From the NCBI GenBank assembly GCA_963170055.1, contig CAUJGJ010000258.1, positions 3,726,901 to 3,790,900 on the forward strand: a stretch of DNA of 64,000 nucleotides, given 5' to 3'. The notes beneath the pieces were generated by a model. That model saw nothing but the letters and a program-made list of their open reading frames with translations. It was not told the origin of the DNA and searched no databases. The stretch comes from Halisarca cf. caerulea (taxonomy: Eukaryota; Porifera; Demospongiae; Chondrillida; Halisarcidae). Position 1 is the first letter of the stretch; the number at the start of each line of letters is the position of its first letter. Shown here in pieces: positions 62,166 through 64,000 of the stretch. The translations under genes were made by a program, and so were the position numbers.

Positions 62166-62546
62166 GTTAGTGATAATAACTTGTGTGTTGTGTGCGTGCA
62201 CACGTTATAAACTGTATCCTTAACTATTATTGTCCACTGGCGTTCATTTTAAAACGATTGCTATGTAGTAGTGACATTATTATGCATTGCTCTTTATTGC
62301 TAGGATATATACTGTTGAGGTTACTTGCAATTGCTAGGAGGGACACAATAAATAGTGTCCTTCATGGCTAAGATATATTTGGTGTATATGCAGAATGTTA
62401 GTCGGTAAGTTGTTCCCATATGTTTAATATCTAATATTAGAATTTCACTTTCATGTAGCAATTCAAGTTACATACAATGAAAAGTAAACCCAAGGATTAC
62501 AATATGCAGCTCTGAAGATCAGGGGATGCAATCTCCAGCTACAAGG
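62166..62546. other. Intergenic; contains a lone minisatellite-like fragment
   Basis: No gene is seen, and no end of RPS23 was found here. At about 62,333-62,372 there is CTAGGAGGGACACAATAAAT followed by AGTGTCCTTCATGG, which resembles the decayed left edge of the 66-bp minisatellite (about 47,494-47,525). Confidence 0.6.
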
Positions 62547-64000
62547 TTACTGATACATGGTTTTAAGTTTATCTTGTACATTTTTTGGTGTGCGGTCAAT
62601 GGTGGGGTGTTCCAACAAGAACTGCCGGCAATCTTCTAGTGATCCCTTCGTGCCTTTAAAGTAATTTTCAATAGCTTCTACTTCACAATCTGTAAATTTT
62701 CTTCTTTTCGGTGTCTTGCCCTTTGGTGATTCCTCTCGTGTTGTCCTCTTTGTTACTGCCTTTTGAATCTGTTCCACTGCCTCGATGTGTGTTTCTGCAC
62801 TAGTAAAACTTGTGTAATATTCCTCCGCAGTTTTGGATGAATGCCCCATGTGTGCATGTACATATCTCTTCTCCACCTCAGGTGTAGAGTGTGCAACTCT
62901 TGTTGCAACGCCCTTTCGCACAGCAGTGGCTGACATGTACAAGGTTTCACCAGCAGCTTTAGCAATTTCCTTGAGGTCATTAGAAAGGTGAGTGACCTTC
63001 ATCCCAGTGGTGGTGATGAAAAAAGGATCGACATCATTTACGGATCCCCTTGCTTGTCGAACAAAGTCACGAAAAGAAATAAACCACCCAGTAACCTTTT
63101 CATCCAGCACAAGAGTTGCTGGACCAAACGAAGCTGCAGTCTTGTGGTCATCCACTTGGATTAACCAGTACTTTTTCCCTTTAACTAATCTCTCCCTTGG
63201 CCTGTTTGCTTCTTGCATTGTCATATTGGCGATAGCTCCTGGACGCTGACTGTTGCTGCATGAAGGAAGAAACTTTATTAACATTATAATCAATCCTTCT
63301 GTGTAACTTAAACTTACTTATACAATAACTGCATCATTAAAAAGCGGCGCATGAAAGTATATTCACTGTCTTGTAATGGCCTTTCCTTTGCATTGTCTGT
63401 GTACTCATCATACTTTGCTTGCAAAAATTTCGAATTGGTTATCCTCACCACCCAGTCCATGTTTTCAACTATCCATTCGATGTCTTGTTTCTTCAATTTC
63501 GCTTCTGCATGCTTCAGCTTTGCAAACTTGTTGAAGTAAGCCTTTAACTTAACAACAACAGCATCTGTTTTCTTCACAACGGCATTAGTGGTGGCTTTGT
63601 ATCCAAGGAAATCTACGAAATTCCTGATGTGTAGTACCTTACTAGCAATCCCACTTGATTGCAGTCCTGCATTCCTGAGGGCTGTGAGAAACTTGCTGAC
63701 GGTGGCAATCTCTAAGGCTTCTTTGGTGTCAACTCTTTCCGGATTACAGAAATAAAGATATTTGGAGACATCGGATACAATTTGGTTTGCCTGCTCAGCT
63801 TTCCTTGCACCGCCATCAATGGTAGCAAGCCATTCTCTAAATTCATCAATAATTCCTGTGCAAGGGTGTTGCTCGAAGCATCTTGTACTTCCAACATTTC
63901 TTCTAGATCCTGAAATTGAAGGAGTGTAAAGAATATATCAAGCTGACATTTGAATTACATAGACAAGCCCACATACCAATTCCTGAAACTCCATCCTTTT
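62547..64000 (-). CDS. Tyrosine recombinase-like protein with C-terminal basic/SANT-like region (3' part of gene)
   Basis: Minus-strand exons are 63,977-64,000 (partial), 63,318-63,909 and 62,547-63,255, with introns 63,910-63,976 (67 bp) and 63,256-63,317 (62 bp), both GT-AG. Splicing keeps one frame: ...SGI-G|SRRNVG... and ...QLLYN|NSQRPGAI.... About 440 residues are visible. The N-terminal part is helical and Lys-rich (FREWLATIDGGARKAEQ), like the SAM-like core-binding region of integrases. The catalytic part shows the box I Arg (NSQRPGAI), a second Arg region (SATAVRKGVATR) and MGHSSKTAEEYY, with the conserved His and the Tyr nucleophile. After it come a basic linker (KGKTPKRRKF) and a FTDCEVEAIENYF to QDKLKTMYQ domain resembling a small SANT/Myb-like module. 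Such genes are numerous in invertebrates and fishes and are thought to come from tyrosine-recombinase transposons (Crypton-like); whether this copy is mobile or domesticated is unknown. The histidine usually expected in H-x-x-R is Thr or Ser here. The start is outside the window. Confidence 0.8.
63256..63317 (-). other. 62-bp intron of the tyrosine recombinase-like gene
   Basis: Donor TATAA|GTAAGTTTAAG and acceptor CTTCCTTCATGCAG|CAACAG. Removing it joins LLY-N-NSQRPG in frame across the first catalytic arginine motif. Confidence 0.8.
63910..63976 (-). other. 67-bp intron of the tyrosine recombinase-like gene
   Basis: Donor GAATTG|GTATGTGGG and acceptor CTCCTTCAATTTCAG|GATCTAG. The upstream exon continues beyond the window's right end. 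Confidence 0.7.

Noticed and set aside
63712..63897. 61-codon minus-strand frame starting MLEVQDASS
   Set aside because: It is an out-of-frame shadow of the recombinase exon, whose true frame reads FREWLATIDGGARKAEQ over the same bases.

Overview
This is a eukaryotic, almost certainly animal, window. The evidence is TTAGGG-type telomeric repeats, spliced genes with very short introns (62 and 67 bp), an EGR-type zinc-finger gene, a ribosomal protein S23 (eS/uS12 family) pseudogene and animal-type mobile-element genes. The tiny introns and the tyrosine-recombinase gene type would fit a sponge or another early-branching invertebrate, but the species cannot be fixed from the sequence.

Layout. 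(1) About 1-44,899 is one continuous 104-bp satellite array of roughly 430 head-to-tail monomers. It is entered mid-array at base 1, is built from several nested higher-order repeats, is homogeneous on the left and clearly decayed over its last 5 kb. A 200-N assembly gap lies at 41,301-41,500. (2) 44,900-46,806 is an old 60-64 bp degenerate repeat, split by a 1.0-kb non-autonomous DNA transposon flanked by TTAA (45,498-46,510). (3) 46,807-47,217 is a telomere-like block: a 12-bp CCCTAACGGTAG-type array that flips into seven TTAGGG copies. (4) 47,218-52,250 is a 66-bp minisatellite with a decayed left edge. Most long open frames up to here are artefacts of repeat periods and are not genes.

(5) 52,250-64,000 is ordinary, gene-bearing sequence. 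On the minus strand there is an EGR-like zinc-finger gene whose main exon carries a four-fold 690-bp (230-residue) internal amplification, giving 12 fingers. Directly upstream of it lie two truncated tandem copies (1,083-bp unit) with a broken first finger. Further on are a candidate terminal exon of an unidentified minus-strand gene, two exon-like fragments of a transposase-derived family (one per strand), a decayed but intron-retaining RPS23 pseudogene on the plus strand, and the 3' part of a tyrosine-recombinase-type gene on the minus strand that runs off the right end.

Connections. The most intriguing one is an inference: each satellite monomer contains GTGGGCG, seven of nine bases of the classical EGR site, and a gene for a 12-finger EGR-like protein lies about 9 kb beyond the array. 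Each monomer also holds a 33-bp imperfect palindrome. The window looks like a satellite-rich domain (pericentromeric or subtelomeric) passing into euchromatin.
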